Positions 36,661 to 46,248 of a stretch of DNA of 64,000 nucleotides are shown one piece after another (positions within the stretch are counted from its first letter, which is position 1; every line of letters starts with the position of its first letter). This DNA is from Thalassoglobus sp. JC818. Lineage in GTDB: Bacteria; Planctomycetota; Planctomycetia; Planctomycetales; Planctomycetaceae. The translations under genes were made by a program, and so were the position numbers. The notes below the pieces were generated by a model that saw only the letters and a list, made by a program, of their open reading frames with translations, was not told the DNA's origin and searched no databases. The stretch lies in contig NZ_JBFEFI010000002.1 in NCBI RefSeq assembly GCF_040717535.1, positions 496,001 to 560,000 on the forward strand, in the 5' to 3' direction.

Positions 36661-38517
36661 TTAGCTGACAGAATCTTTATCGTCGGCCGGTTTCTCGTCG
36701 CTGGTCTCCTCAGCTTCGTCCGTTGATTCAGTTTCCGTTGCAGCTTCTTCTGAAGTCGCAGGTTGTTCGGGAGACTCCGGCGCATTCGATTCATCGACTG
36801 GAACGGGATTGTAATCTCGCTCCGCAGCTGCGAGCTGCGTCATCATCACCAGTGGCTGTTCGAAGTTGAGTTGATACAGCCCACCATCTCTGCGGACTTT
36901 AATGTAGTCCGGACCGATTTCAGCGACGGTCATGTCGAAATCAGAAATCCGGAATTGATCACCTTCGTGCAAAGTGGTGCGGGTGTTGGTGGCGCGGTCG
37001 AAGATCCAGGCTTCCTTCATCACCTGATCTTCACCGGTTGATCGAGTAAAACTCGCAGTGAGATAAGCGAATCTGGCTGAGTCTTCTTCGACGGAAATCG
37101 GGATGGTGACCGTTGTCGATGCGCGGTGCTCTTCGTCCGGGTCTGCATCTGTGACGGTCACTTGAACAGTCGAAGCTTCCGTTTCCATTGATTCCGGCGG
37201 CTTCCAACGGATCGTGCCAGTTCTTGAATCGATGGTCATTCCCTGTGGGCCATTCGCGATGGAGTAGCTCAACAGGCTGCTGTCGGCATCCGGATCGCGT
37301 GCAGAAACCGGAACAACCGATTCACGGCCAAGGTAGAAGGTGAGGCTTTTCGGGCCATCGATTACGGGTGACTCGTTCGGGTCCCGAACTTTCAAGTTGA
37401 CTGTATCGGTGAAGCCAGCCTCTTTGCTCGCAGATCCCCAAACTGCAGCTTCGATCATCAGGTCGCCAGTTTCGACAGAGGTGCTGACCGGCCAGGTAAT
37501 CGTTCCGGATCGCTCGTCAATGTCCAGTCCGTCCGGGCCGTTGATGAGTGTGTAGCGAGGTTGTCCGAAGGCGGGGTTCCACCCGGTGACTTTGAGTTGA
37601 TGTTCGAACTTACGTCCTCGAATTGCTGTAGGAGTTTCGCGATCGGCGAGTTGAGGTTCGTATTCGACGGAAGGAGCCGGCTTCGTAAAGAAAGACTGAC
37701 TCCACATGTTCTGAACAGCCCGCTGGTCTGACTCTTTTGTCGATGAAATCGGGAAGAGTTCTACCGACGAACCGGCGGGGTGATCGTTTGCGAACGTCTT
37801 TGCGACCCCTCGCTGCAAAGTCCACTCATTGTCGACCATCTCGGTGACGTTACAGAACTCATCCCCAATCCGGATTCGAAACGGAGCCTCTTTCGGAAAG
37901 TCTTCGGGCGTGTTCAACAGGGTCAGCCGCGTTTCTTCTTTTCCGAGCGGTTCTTCCAACGAGACTTGCGGGAAGAGTTCGTTGCGATCTTCTGCTGACT
38001 GAATGGACAGACCTTCCGCTGTGAGAGTGACCTTCAGCTTGGGGTTTCCTTCGGAAACGGGGCTGGTGATGTCGCACTTTGAAATTCTGTGCAGGAGTTC
38101 GACCGATTCGAAGCGATCAAGAAATTGAGCGACTTCCTGAAGTGTGGCTTCAGCTTCGATTTTCACGGGGATGCGTACGTAAGTGTCATCCTTTTGCGAC
38201 CGGTTCTCTAGGGTGAATCGGGGATTCGAAAATCCCGACATCAGCGCGATGTCTGTGAGCCAGTCCTGATAGAGTCGGTGGGCGTCAGTCGGCTTCGGTG
38301 GCAGACTGATTCGCTTCCAGTCTTCGAGCATCTTTCCCTGCTTGGCGAGCTCGATCTGTTGCGCCATTTTCGTCCGAGACTCTTGCATCCGGGCGCTCTC
38401 TTGAGCTTCCAGCTGATTGAGTGGCTCGACGAAATAGCTCTTGAAGATTGGCATGCCGAACCAGAAGAGAACGACTCCGCCCAAGAGACCTGCCAGTATT
38501 TTTTCACGCTGCTGCAT
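36661..38517 (-). CDS. PilO/GspM-like protein fused to He_PIG-like and PilP-like modules
   Basis: This 618-residue protein has a single N-terminal transmembrane helix (about 7-27), a coiled coil, and a ferredoxin-like region similar to PilO/GspM (about 60-180, 'EATLQEVAQFLDRFESVELLHRISKCDI'). A beta-rich region follows, then two Ig-like repeats with He_PIG-type motifs ('LINGPDGLDIDERSGTITW' and 'IANGPQGMTIDSRTGTIRW', about 330 and 430). A C-terminal strand region ('GDQFRISDFDMTVAEI', 'YIKVRRDGGLYQLNFEQPL') resembles the PilP/GspC homology region. A Glu/Ser-rich tail ends it. It is the last gene of the pseudopilin operon and probably bridges inner membrane and secretin. The PilP-like assignment is by eye. 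Confidence 0.75.
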   Translation of the reverse strand: MQQREKILAGLLGGVVLFWFGMPIFKSYFVEPLNQLEAQESARMQESRTKMAQQIELAKQGKMLEDWKRISLPPKPTDAHRLYQDWLTDIALMSGFSNPRFTLENRSQKDDTYVRIPVKIEAEATLQEVAQFLDRFESVELLHRISKCDITSPVSEGNPKLKVTLTAEGLSIQSAEDRNELFPQVSLEEPLGKEETRLTLLNTPEDFPKEAPFRIRIGDEFCNVTEMVDNEWTLQRGVAKTFANDHPAGSSVELFPISSTKESDQRAVQNMWSQSFFTKPAPSVEYEPQLADRETPTAIRGRKFEHQLKVTGWNPAFGQPRYTLINGPDGLDIDERSGTITWPVSTSVETGDLMIEAAVWGSASKEAGFTDTVNLKVRDPNESPVIDGPKSLTFYLGRESVVPVSARDPDADSSLLSYSIANGPQGMTIDSRTGTIRWKPPESMETEASTVQVTVTDADPDEEHRASTTVTIPISVEEDSARFAYLTASFTRSTGEDQVMKEAWIFDRATNTRTTLHEGDQFRISDFDMTVAEIGPDYIKVRRDGGLYQLNFEQPLVMMTQLAAAERDYNPVPVDESNAPESPEQPATSEEAATETESTDEAEETSDEKPADDKDSVS

Positions 38518-38582
38518 GATATGAACTCAGTTGAGAGACTGTGACGTCATGAAATATTTGCGTGCGATTGAGCTGTCGTCCT

Positions 38583-40073
38583 TCAGGACTTCGACGGGCT
38601 CGACTCGCTGTCTTTTGATTGCACTGTTTCGACAGCCTCTTCTTCCTTGGTAGGAGGCAATGTGATCTCGCGAATTTGTTTGACGTCCATATCAAAGGTG
38701 AACGGATAGTCCGGATCGATTCCGCTGTTCCGGGGAGTTGTCGGAATCACCTCAAAGCCGTTTCGAACGAGTGAGTCCGCAAGTTGTTCGATATCCGATC
38801 GCTGCTTGGCGAATCCGATCCCTTTGAACTGACCGCTGAATGCGGGATCGCTCAGTGGAGAGAACCGCAGCTCACTCAAGTAGATTCGGTCCGTCCCGGG
38901 AAACGAATTGCGCAAATCATTCCAGGTGTCGATTGGAGGAGCATCTCCAAGCTGCCACAGGTCGACATTTTTGAAGGCGTTAATCGTCGGCTTGCCAGCG
39001 TCAAGAACCTTGTTGATCTGGAAGATCTTCGAATCAATCTCTGCGATGCTTGCTTCGAGATTGAGTTTCTGCGAGCGAAACACGAAGTATCCCAACAGCA
39101 TGGCTGAAGCTGCCAGCACTCCTCCGACAGTCCAGTAGAGCCGGCTTCGGTCGGGTTTCTCGATTCTCTTTCGAGGATGAATCAAGTCGACCGACAGATC
39201 CTGTTCCGGCGGAGGAATGGCTGCTCCGATGAGCGGTTCGAATCCGGTAACGTCATGGCTTCGGCTGTGTGCTTCGTCGATTGAAACGTGCTGCACGTTC
39301 CCGCGAAAACGTTGTTCGAGGAATGTGCGAATGGAGTCGTCAGTGTGGCTGCCGACGAGAAAACATCGATCGATGGAGACGTTCGGATGAGTCTGGTTGA
39401 GTGCGACAATCGAACGCGTCAGCGCACTTTCAAGTGGCTTCAGATGATCTGTGTCAGGCAGACTGATGCTGTGACTGAAGACGAGAGAACGTCGATCGAA
39501 GATCGAGATTTCAAGATCAAGACCTCGCTGGTAGATGACCATTTCTGGCTCATCGCTGCCAAGGCTGGCATTCGAAAATCGATCGACCACATTCGCAATC
39601 GCCAGTGGAGAAACGGTCACTCGTTCAACGTCGATTCCGATTGCTCGGAGAATGTTCTGAATTCTCGTGAGCTGTCGCTTTTCGGAAGAGATCGTCAAGA
39701 CAGCATGACTGTCGTGATTCGAATCTCCGTGGACTGGCAGGTAGTCGAAAGCGAGATCGTCGATCGGCATGGCTGACTTGGCAGCTGCCTGAAATCGCAC
39801 CAGATCGGGAATTTCCTCCGGCGGAGCTTGTGGCAGCTGTAGTAGACGAGCCACAACAGATTCACGTGGCAGCAGCAGAATCGCCGGTCCGGCGGTGACT
39901 CCGGAACTCTTCATCCAGGAGGCCAGTGCTTCGGCGATTTCGTCCGCCGGTGTCGTCATGTCGTTGAGTTGGTCATGCGTAAACTTCGCGACGTGAGAGA
40001 CACGTCCCGATGTATCGGCCTGCAGAAACCTTGCTGCATGGCGGGACCATTCGACGATTAGTTTTGTGGACAT
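38583..40073 (-). CDS. PilM-PilN (GspL-like) fusion protein
   Basis: From ATG 40073 ('STKLIVEWSRHAARFL') the protein is 496 residues. The first 290 follow PilM/GspL cytoplasmic actin-like domains: 'GPAILLLPRESVVARLLQLPQAPPEEIPDLVRFQA' and 'IERVTVSPLAIANVV'-like order, with 'CFLVGSHTDD' and 'FEPLIGAAI' near the end of that domain. One transmembrane helix follows (about 302-324), then a periplasmic coiled coil and ferredoxin-like domain as in PilN ('IYLSELRFSPLSDPAFSGQFKGIGFAKQRSDIEQLADSLVRNGFEV'). This joins what are two proteins in type IV pili; GspL has the same overall order. It stands between gspK and the PilO-like gene. A start at 40103 is less likely. Confidence 0.82.
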   Translation of the reverse strand: MSTKLIVEWSRHAARFLQADTSGRVSHVAKFTHDQLNDMTTPADEIAEALASWMKSSGVTAGPAILLLPRESVVARLLQLPQAPPEEIPDLVRFQAAAKSAMPIDDLAFDYLPVHGDSNHDSHAVLTISSEKRQLTRIQNILRAIGIDVERVTVSPLAIANVVDRFSNASLGSDEPEMVIYQRGLDLEISIFDRRSLVFSHSISLPDTDHLKPLESALTRSIVALNQTHPNVSIDRCFLVGSHTDDSIRTFLEQRFRGNVQHVSIDEAHSRSHDVTGFEPLIGAAIPPPEQDLSVDLIHPRKRIEKPDRSRLYWTVGGVLAASAMLLGYFVFRSQKLNLEASIAEIDSKIFQINKVLDAGKPTINAFKNVDLWQLGDAPPIDTWNDLRNSFPGTDRIYLSELRFSPLSDPAFSGQFKGIGFAKQRSDIEQLADSLVRNGFEVIPTTPRNSGIDPDYPFTFDMDVKQIREITLPPTKEEEAVETVQSKDSESSPSKS

Positions 40074-40200
40074 GGAATTCGGTCTCAAATTGACGTCTGG
40101 CAATCAGATGGCAATGAAAACAGTTGGTAGCGGAAATTGTTCGACTCCGTTTGAGGAGCGTCAATCTCCGTAAGTGTTCTCTGGAAAGTCTGTAATGTCG

Positions 40201-41904
40201 CTACGGACTGGCATCCTGCCCGAACGCCGGCAATTGGTCTCTTCGGTATCCTGGCCCCAGTTCGGTCAGGACACGTTGTGAGATCACTTGAGGGATTTCC
40301 TGGGTGGCATCGACGACCGCTTCAATCCGTGTGACTGGACCGCCACGATCGGCGTAACCGATGACTTGCATACTCATGACATCACCGCGCGTCGTGATGA
40401 ATCCGTCGAGCATTCGCATCATTTCGAGGTCGACGAGTCCTTGGGTCAACAACCAACCGGAGGTGGCGAGCTGACTGGAATCGTTGGCGAGCCGTTCTCT
40501 CGTGGCGACGATCAATCCGGGAAGATCTGCTGGAATGCCGGGAATTCCCATGAGAACTTCCGGGCGTGCTTGATTGATGTTCAGTCGACCGATGATTTCG
40601 CTTTGAGTTGTGACTGTCAGCGAGTCCATCAATTCCGGGAGTGATTCCTGTAATAACCCGGGATCACTCGTCCAGGGGCTGTTTAGAGTTGTCTCCTGGC
40701 CTTCGATTTCGACAACAACTTCTGCATCGATTAACTCGAAGAGAGATTTGATTTCAGTACTCGCACCTTCGGAGAGATCCATTCCTCCCCGAGTGACAGC
40801 TCCGCCATCCCCAGAGAAGAGGGCATCCGCGACTCCTTCGGCAGCATCAGCGAGTGCCTGGTCCGTGGCAAGATCGCCCGTCGACTCCGAGTCACCGAAT
40901 CCGATGAGTGGGTTTTCATCTGGAACGACTGCTTCCATCACGAGGTCGTCCAGCTCTCCTTCGAGTGTTGAGGCCGACGCAGGTCCTTTGAGGCGATAAG
41001 CTGTGATGAACGTTGCGATATCTGTTCCGTATTCCTCTTCAAGCAGATCGTAGAGATCGGTCAGAAGAGGTTCGTTGACGTTTAAGCGTTCTTCACCAAA
41101 GCGATCGTAAGCGTGTCGAAAGTTGCCTTCCTTGCTCGAGACCGTGAGATGTGCGGACCAACCGAGATCGAGAACTCCATCCGCATTGTCGTAAGGAAGT
41201 GATTGGTCGGCATCGTCCTCATTCGGGTCAAGAACGCCGTTTCGATTCCCATCTTCTCCATACATCAAGAACGGATCGACACCAACCACGAGAAGTAACT
41301 CTTCGAGCGAATTGATGGGACCATTTCGAGGAATGACGAGCGTATAGCTGTCGGATTCCGCACCGAATTCACGCGGTTCGTCGTCTTCGTCGATCCAGTC
41401 GAGAATGGCGTCGGCGACATCCTCTGTCATGTTGGGAAGCCCGAGCAACAGATCCCGACCGAAGCCCGATTCCGGATCAAATTTTGCCAGAACGTTGACG
41501 TTCAACTTGGCACATTCATCCACAAGTCCGAAGCGAAGACCCGAGCTTGTTGTCTGACCGGTTGCGGCTGTGGAGTTGTAGTTTTCCAGCGGCGCGACGA
41601 TGGCGAATCCACCGTCAGAGTCCATCGCCAAATGGAACAGCCCAGCGTTGTCATACAGGTTGTTGTCGAAGCCGCCGCCATCAGGAGTGAGGAGCGTTGT
41701 GACATACTCGACGCCGGATTCAGCCCAGAGTTGAGCTCGCACCTGCCGCCCGTAAGTGTCGGCCGCCTGATACTCCGTGATCATTAACTCAGAGAACGTG
41801 TACGCACCCAAACTGAGCATCACGATGACCACCAGAACAACGATGAGCGCACTTCCATCGCGATTCGTGGCTCGCTGATCAAATTGGTGGAGTGTTTTCA
41901 TCAT
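40201..41904 (-). CDS. gspK: Type II secretion pseudopilin GspK-like protein
   Basis: GspK is the large minor pseudopilin at the tip of the type II secretion pseudopilus. This 567-residue protein has the prepilin-type N-terminus 'NRDGSALIVVLVVIVMLS', cut after Gly and lacking Glu at position 5, as is normal for GspK. 'AKLNVN' and 'ILDWIDEDDEPREFGAESDSY' match the GspK helical domain. A calcium-loop-like DGNRNGVLDPNEDD is present. A long Glu/Asp-rich insertion and a C-terminal 'RLNINQARPEVLMGIPGI' helix-hairpin-helix-like region follow. It is about 200 residues longer than E. coli GspK. Confidence 0.88.
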   Translation of the reverse strand: MMKTLHQFDQRATNRDGSALIVVLVVIVMLSLGAYTFSELMITEYQAADTYGRQVRAQLWAESGVEYVTTLLTPDGGGFDNNLYDNAGLFHLAMDSDGGFAIVAPLENYNSTAATGQTTSSGLRFGLVDECAKLNVNVLAKFDPESGFGRDLLLGLPNMTEDVADAILDWIDEDDEPREFGAESDSYTLVIPRNGPINSLEELLLVVGVDPFLMYGEDGNRNGVLDPNEDDADQSLPYDNADGVLDLGWSAHLTVSSKEGNFRHAYDRFGEERLNVNEPLLTDLYDLLEEEYGTDIATFITAYRLKGPASASTLEGELDDLVMEAVVPDENPLIGFGDSESTGDLATDQALADAAEGVADALFSGDGGAVTRGGMDLSEGASTEIKSLFELIDAEVVVEIEGQETTLNSPWTSDPGLLQESLPELMDSLTVTTQSEIIGRLNINQARPEVLMGIPGIPADLPGLIVATRERLANDSSQLATSGWLLTQGLVDLEMMRMLDGFITTRGDVMSMQVIGYADRGGPVTRIEAVVDATQEIPQVISQRVLTELGPGYRRDQLPAFGQDASP

Positions 41905-41966
41905 TTTGTTTCTGAATGTGTTGCTGTTTGGCGAAGTGAAATTCGCAGTGCTTCGTTGTTAGTTCT

Positions 41967-42839
41967 CTATTCGAGGATCGGAATGGACATGGGAATATGG
42001 AACAGGTGTTCCACCGGGAAGACGGACCCTTCTGCTTGAGAAGAGCGGCCGGAGGACGAACTTGTTGTTGGGGTCTGCCAGAGTCCGTAGGTGACGAGAA
42101 TGGCGCGAGGGAGAGAGCCCAGCGTGCGGCTGTCCCATGAGTCGACCCAGGCGATTCCGTCGAAGTAGCTGAATTGAACTTCCGTAATTTCGGGAGCGAG
42201 GATGTCGTATTCCGTGAGAGTGTCTGTCGCGGAATCAAATGCATAAAAATCCAGAACGCGTCGTCCGAGTCCAGTCAGTGGACGGCGCTCGAGAGCGTCA
42301 TTCGCCTCATTGCGATGTGCGGGCTGCGTTGGATCGATCAGGAATGCGGGATCGATCGGACCAGTTCCCCAGGTAACTGTCGCGAGATCGGTCGTTCTGC
42401 CAGTCTCGGTGACTCCCGTTGCAAGGCTCTCGTAAGTCAGTTCTCGGATCGGTTTGCTGACGCATAAATGAACATATTCAGAGGTGCCAACTAATCCGAA
42501 CGGAAGAGGGATCGATTCTGAGCTGAGCGAATCAAGCGTGGTGTCGGTGGTTGATTCTTCCGATGTCGATGCGTCTGTATCTGTCGAAGCGGTTTCTTCC
42601 TCTTCGATGGTGAACGCCAGGGCAGAAATGTCGCTGTCAAATTTTCGAACAAGAGCTCGGATGAGTTGGGCTCGATGAATCTGATCTCGTCCCGCGACCT
42701 GAAACCGAAGATGCAGGCCGACTGCGGAGTAGACTGCACTGAGCAGCAACACCGTGAGAGCCAGTGCGATGAGCACTTCGATCAGAGAGAAACCAGCGCG
42801 AGGTGATTCGTTGTGCACTGATTGTCGGAGGAGTTTCAT
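41967..42839 (-). CDS. gspJ: Type II secretion minor pseudopilin GspJ-like
   Basis: This 290-residue protein has the prepilin signal 'PRAGFSLIEVLIALALTVLLLS' (cleavage after Gly, Glu at +5). It continues with 'AVGLHLRFQVAGRDQIHRAQLIRALVRKFDSDISAL', as in GspJ, and later 'EVQFSYFDGIAWVDSWDS' and 'LPRAILVTYGLW', the latter two characteristic of the GspJ C-terminal beta domain. A Thr/Ser/Glu-rich loop is inserted near residues 80-110. GAGGA before the ATG supports the start, which overlaps gspI by four bases. Confidence 0.88.
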   Translation of the reverse strand: MKLLRQSVHNESPRAGFSLIEVLIALALTVLLLSAVYSAVGLHLRFQVAGRDQIHRAQLIRALVRKFDSDISALAFTIEEEETASTDTDASTSEESTTDTTLDSLSSESIPLPFGLVGTSEYVHLCVSKPIRELTYESLATGVTETGRTTDLATVTWGTGPIDPAFLIDPTQPAHRNEANDALERRPLTGLGRRVLDFYAFDSATDTLTEYDILAPEITEVQFSYFDGIAWVDSWDSRTLGSLPRAILVTYGLWQTPTTSSSSGRSSQAEGSVFPVEHLFHIPMSIPILE

Positions 42840-43303
42840 AATTCCTCCTCTGAAGCAAGCGCAGCTTCTTCAAAGACGAGTGGATCGCGCAAGAGCCGGT
42901 TCAGTCGATAGGAGGCAGCGATATCTCCCTGCGAATTGGTTTGCTCGACGATCATCTCGAGTTCGAGCAGATAGGGGATCCCTGTTTCGGTGACGTTCAA
43001 TGTCCAGGACCAGTCAGGGTCATCATCGAACGGAGAACCTTGGACGGACTGGGCTGGCAAAACACCGGAGGCGACTTCGTTTAGCCGTCGTTCGCAGCGA
43101 AGAACTGCCTCGGAGACAAGTTGAGATCGAATCGCGGCGGTGCTGCCATTCTTCAGGATCTGAGTGATGACCGCCGTCGCACCCAGAAAAATGGCGAGTG
43201 CGAGAACGACCTCGAACAGAGAAATTCCGGAACGCAGCAAAGCGATCTTGTGTTCGCGGAGCGAATTTCGTTTCAGGAATGTCGAGTTAACGCATCGCAC
43301 CAT
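42836..43303 (-). CDS. gspI: Type II secretion minor pseudopilin GspI-like
   Basis: This 155-residue protein has a basic leader and the prepilin motif 'RSGISLFEVVLALAIFLGATAVI' (Gly at -1, Glu at +5). The rest, with 'LVSEAVLRCERRLNEVASG' and 'DPDWSWTLNVTETGIPYLLELEMIV', fits GspI: one helix and a small beta sheet. GGAG four bases upstream supports ATG 43303. It overlaps gspH by 17 bases and gspJ by four, showing translational coupling. Confidence 0.86.
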   Translation of the reverse strand: MVRCVNSTFLKRNSLREHKIALLRSGISLFEVVLALAIFLGATAVITQILKNGSTAAIRSQLVSEAVLRCERRLNEVASGVLPAQSVQGSPFDDDPDWSWTLNVTETGIPYLLELEMIVEQTNSQGDIAASYRLNRLLRDPLVFEEAALASEEEL

Positions 43304-43970
43304 AGGTCTCCGGAAGGACAGCGAGGCGAGACGTCACAACAGTTCCGGTAAGCCCTCTCACTGAGAGTGTGATGACGCGACGATCTTCATCGATGATCGT
43401 CACGCTGCCATCCGTTGCAGATCCATCTGGTGAATAAATGATCGGAGGAGCCCAAGAGACATCCCGATGAATCACCCCATCGGCCAGCATCTCAAGCCAA
43501 GGGTCAGGAAGTCGTTCCGTCAGCGTGACTTCACCTGTGCTCAGAGAGTTCTCCAGGTAGAACGAACAGTCCTCTGAGAGTTCGTGAACCTTGGGAAGAC
43601 GATTCTGGCTGCCCGTAGAAGATAATTGTGCTGTGCTGGTGGATGACGTACCGGATTGCTGTTCGCTGACTTGCAGATCGTAAGGCAGCAGGACGAATTT
43701 GCGTCCGTTCGGTTCGAACCGGAACTGGTAAGTGATCCCGTCTTCGACAGCTTGGACCCGAGCATGATCGAGCATTTGGCGAACTTGCTCGACGTTGCCG
43801 AGCAAGCTCTCGCTTTGCAGGAAACTCGTGATTCGCGGCCAGGCCATCCCCGCGAGTGCAACGATCACAACGAGTACCAGAGTCAGTTCCAGAAGTGTGA
43901 ACGCTGACCGTGGGGCCTCATGTTGCGATCTTGCTTGGGCAGAGATGGATTTCCTGAGCGAACAAATCAT
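43287..43970 (-). CDS. gspH: Type II secretion minor pseudopilin GspH-like
   Basis: This 227-residue protein has the prepilin motif 'PRSAFTLLELTLVLVVIVALAGMAWPRI', with Ala rather than Gly before the cleavage site and Glu at +5. The downstream part, 'VEQVRQMLDHARVQAVEDGITYQFRFEPNGRKFVLL', is typical of GspH, followed by a Ser/Thr-rich loop and 'GSATDGSVTIIDEDRRVITLSVRGLTGTV', matching the GspH C-terminal beta sandwich. It overlaps gspG by four bases and gspI by 17. Confidence 0.87.
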   Translation of the reverse strand: MICSLRKSISAQARSQHEAPRSAFTLLELTLVLVVIVALAGMAWPRITSFLQSESLLGNVEQVRQMLDHARVQAVEDGITYQFRFEPNGRKFVLLPYDLQVSEQQSGTSSTSTAQLSSTGSQNRLPKVHELSEDCSFYLENSLSTGEVTLTERLPDPWLEMLADGVIHRDVSWAPPIIYSPDGSATDGSVTIIDEDRRVITLSVRGLTGTVVTSRLAVLPETYGAMR

Positions 43971-44428
43971 CGAGCAATTTCATCCCAGTTGTTGATGTCG
44001 TCGCCGGAACCGTTTTCGTTCTGACGGTTCTTGCCTGCCGACCAGATTGCGGGGCGGTCAGTTTCTGCTTTGGTGTTGGGGTATTCGTAGTACAGCGGTT
44101 CTCCCCAGGCATCGACTGGAAGTTTGTCGAGGACTGCAGCAGCTCCCGACTCTTGATCTTTGGTCATCATCATCTGAATGGCATCCTGTCCACCGGTAGG
44201 TGGCTCGAATCCATTGTTCACGGCGTAAAGGTCAGAAGCCTGTTCCAGATTGAGGATTGCCGACCGGGTTTGTCGTTCGTTGGCGACGTTGGCTTGTCCA
44301 AGCAACTGAGGAACAGCCATCGCTGCGATCACGCCAATGATCGCCAGCACGATGAGAACTTCGAGCAGCGTAAAACCGGAGCGACGCTGACGAGACTTCA
44401 GGAGTGTTTTTTTGATGTGGGTACGCAT
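43967..44428 (-). CDS. gspG: Type II secretion major pseudopilin GspG-like
   Basis: GspG polymerises into the pseudopilus. The 153-residue protein has the signature 'RRSGFTLLEVLIVLAIIGVIAAMAVPQL' (cleavage after Gly, Glu at +5). The C-terminal half carries 'LDKLPVDAWGEPLYYEYPN', 'IWSAGKNRQNENGSGDDINNW', the known GspG calcium-loop region with Asp-Asp-Ile. ATG 44428 is chosen because GGAGG lies eight bases before it; 44461 would add 11 residues. It is the second gene of the minus-strand operon, with a 426-base gap after gspF. Confidence 0.94.
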   Translation of the reverse strand: MRTHIKKTLLKSRQRRSGFTLLEVLIVLAIIGVIAAMAVPQLLGQANVANERQTRSAILNLEQASDLYAVNNGFEPPTGGQDAIQMMMTKDQESGAAAVLDKLPVDAWGEPLYYEYPNTKAETDRPAIWSAGKNRQNENGSGDDINNWDEIAR

Positions 44429-44854
44429 GGGGGAATCCTCCAGGATGATCACAAGAGACACTCAATCCAGGACCAAGTGCCGAAGGTATTATTTAATGTT
44501 TGTGGGGCTTAAGGGGTGAGAGCAGGATGCTTTTCCCGGTCCGTTTGTTCGCGGGGGCCCAAGGCTCTCGGTACGTTATCTTCTTTCTTCGCTCAAGCTT
44601 ACGATCAACGAATCTGTTGGCATCCTGCTGGAGCTTGAACGCTGTTGTGGTGAGATATCAACTCTCACTGAATTGTATGCGGTTTTGGGTTCAAATTGAT
44701 GGCTCGAATGGTTCCTGGGGCTCGTTTTTTCGTTTTCCGAAGTCTCTCGTTTTTCGACGCTGACTTGATCTGAACGGTTCCAGTGAAAAGTCACACGGTC
44801 AGCTCTTCGTTGAATTTCAGCCGAATAAAGTTCGAAAAACGAAGAACCTCAGAT
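44429..44854 (-). other. Gap between gspF and gspG
   Basis: A gap of 426 bases between two operon members. Only small antisense frames and no strong terminator; a short TTCG/CGAA dyad near 44833-44845 is weak. gspG may have its own promoter here, which would suit a major pseudopilin needed in excess. Confidence 0.35.
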
Positions 44855-46063
44855 TTAAACAATGCTGGAGCTCTGAAGGATCGGTAACAATAGGGCGACA
44901 ACGACAAAAAGCACGATCACAGCCAGAAATAGCAGAAGTACCGGTTCCAGGAGTCGAACCAGCATCTCAATCTGACGCCCGGTCTGTCGTTCAAGGTTGT
45001 CAGAAATGTCGATGAGAACATTCTCGAGGTTGTTGGCTTCTTCACCGACCGCAATCATCTCGACGATCTGTTCGGGGAAATGACCACTGGCCCCCAATGG
45101 TCGAGCGAGCGATTTTCCCTCGGAAATGTTGTCGGCTGCGGATTCAATCGCTTCGCTCAGAATGACATTTCCGGTGGCGTCCTTCGAAATATTCATCGAT
45201 GTCAGGACGGGAACTCCGTTATGAAGCAGCGTTCCAAGGACGCGACAAAAACGGGCGATTGCCAAACTTCGCACGATTCCACCCAAGCCAATCGCTTTCA
45301 GCCGAAACTGATCGACTTGTCGCCGACCGTTCTCTGATTTGAGCCATTGCCCTAAGAGAATTCCTCCGACAACTAAGCCGATTAATGCAATCACCCAGTA
45401 CTTTTGAGTCCAGCTACTGATCGCAAGCAGAGTAGTTGTTGCCCAGGGGAGTTCACCTCGCTGAGCCATGTTCTCGAAAATCGGTTCGAACTTTGGAACG
45501 AGCCAAACCATCATGACGGTGACGACCATGCCACCCACGCCGAGCAGGAAGATCGGGTAAACCATCGCACCAATGACCCGGCCTTTGAGTTCTTCCTGAT
45601 GATCTGTGAATGCAGCAATTCGCTTGAGGACGTCTTCGAGAAAACCCCCCTCTTCGCCAGCGCGAACCATACTGACCATCAGTGGGGAAAATGCCTTGGG
45701 ATGGGCTTTCATTGAGTCGTACAGTCGATTTCCCTCTGCAACATTGTCTCGCACGTCAGCAAGCACAACTTTCAATGCCGGGTGCGTCGATTGTTTGGAG
45801 AGCAATTCCAGCGATCGCAACAGCGGAACACCTGATTTCAAAAGGTCCGCGAGCTGTGAATAAAAGATCGAAAGGTATTTCGGAGGGACTCGTCTTCCAA
45901 CTTGCTTGGCAGCTTTCTTACTCGAATCTGCCAGCCCGACGCGAATGGGGAAGAGTTGCTGGGAGACGAGTGAAGCCAGCGCTTCTTTCTCTGTGGCTGC
46001 AGTCAGAATTCCGTCGACTTGCTGGCCCGACATTTCTCTCGCGGTGTATTGAAATTCTGGCAT
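44855..46063 (-). CDS. gspF: Type II secretion platform protein GspF
   Basis: GspF is the polytopic inner-membrane platform that contacts the GspE ATPase. The 402-residue protein begins 'MPEFQYTAREMSGQQVDG' as usual and holds two GspF helical domains ('FYSQLADLLKSGVPLLRSLELL' and 'FCRVLGTLLHNGVPVLTSMNI') with the conserved 'MVRAGEEGG' and 'MIAVGEEANNLE'. Three transmembrane segments lie at about residues 160-190, 215-240 and 370-400. ATG 46063 is preferred over 46111, which would add 16 residues not in the family. Confidence 0.94.
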   Translation of the reverse strand: MPEFQYTAREMSGQQVDGILTAATEKEALASLVSQQLFPIRVGLADSSKKAAKQVGRRVPPKYLSIFYSQLADLLKSGVPLLRSLELLSKQSTHPALKVVLADVRDNVAEGNRLYDSMKAHPKAFSPLMVSMVRAGEEGGFLEDVLKRIAAFTDHQEELKGRVIGAMVYPIFLLGVGGMVVTVMMVWLVPKFEPIFENMAQRGELPWATTTLLAISSWTQKYWVIALIGLVVGGILLGQWLKSENGRRQVDQFRLKAIGLGGIVRSLAIARFCRVLGTLLHNGVPVLTSMNISKDATGNVILSEAIESAADNISEGKSLARPLGASGHFPEQIVEMIAVGEEANNLENVLIDISDNLERQTGRQIEMLVRLLEPVLLLFLAVIVLFVVVALLLPILQSSSIV

Positions 46064-46248
46064 GGCAGGAGACAAATCCGGAAACAGAGAGACAAAAATC
46101 GCCCGACCCATCCGGCCATGTTGGCGAAGACAACCACGTCACCAAGATGACGTGTGGGGGGATCTTCAGTCAAACGGCCAGGTGGATGGGCGAGCCCTTG
46201 AAGTTGAATATTGAGTGGATGCGTTTCGAAGTCGTTCTGGAAAACCGC

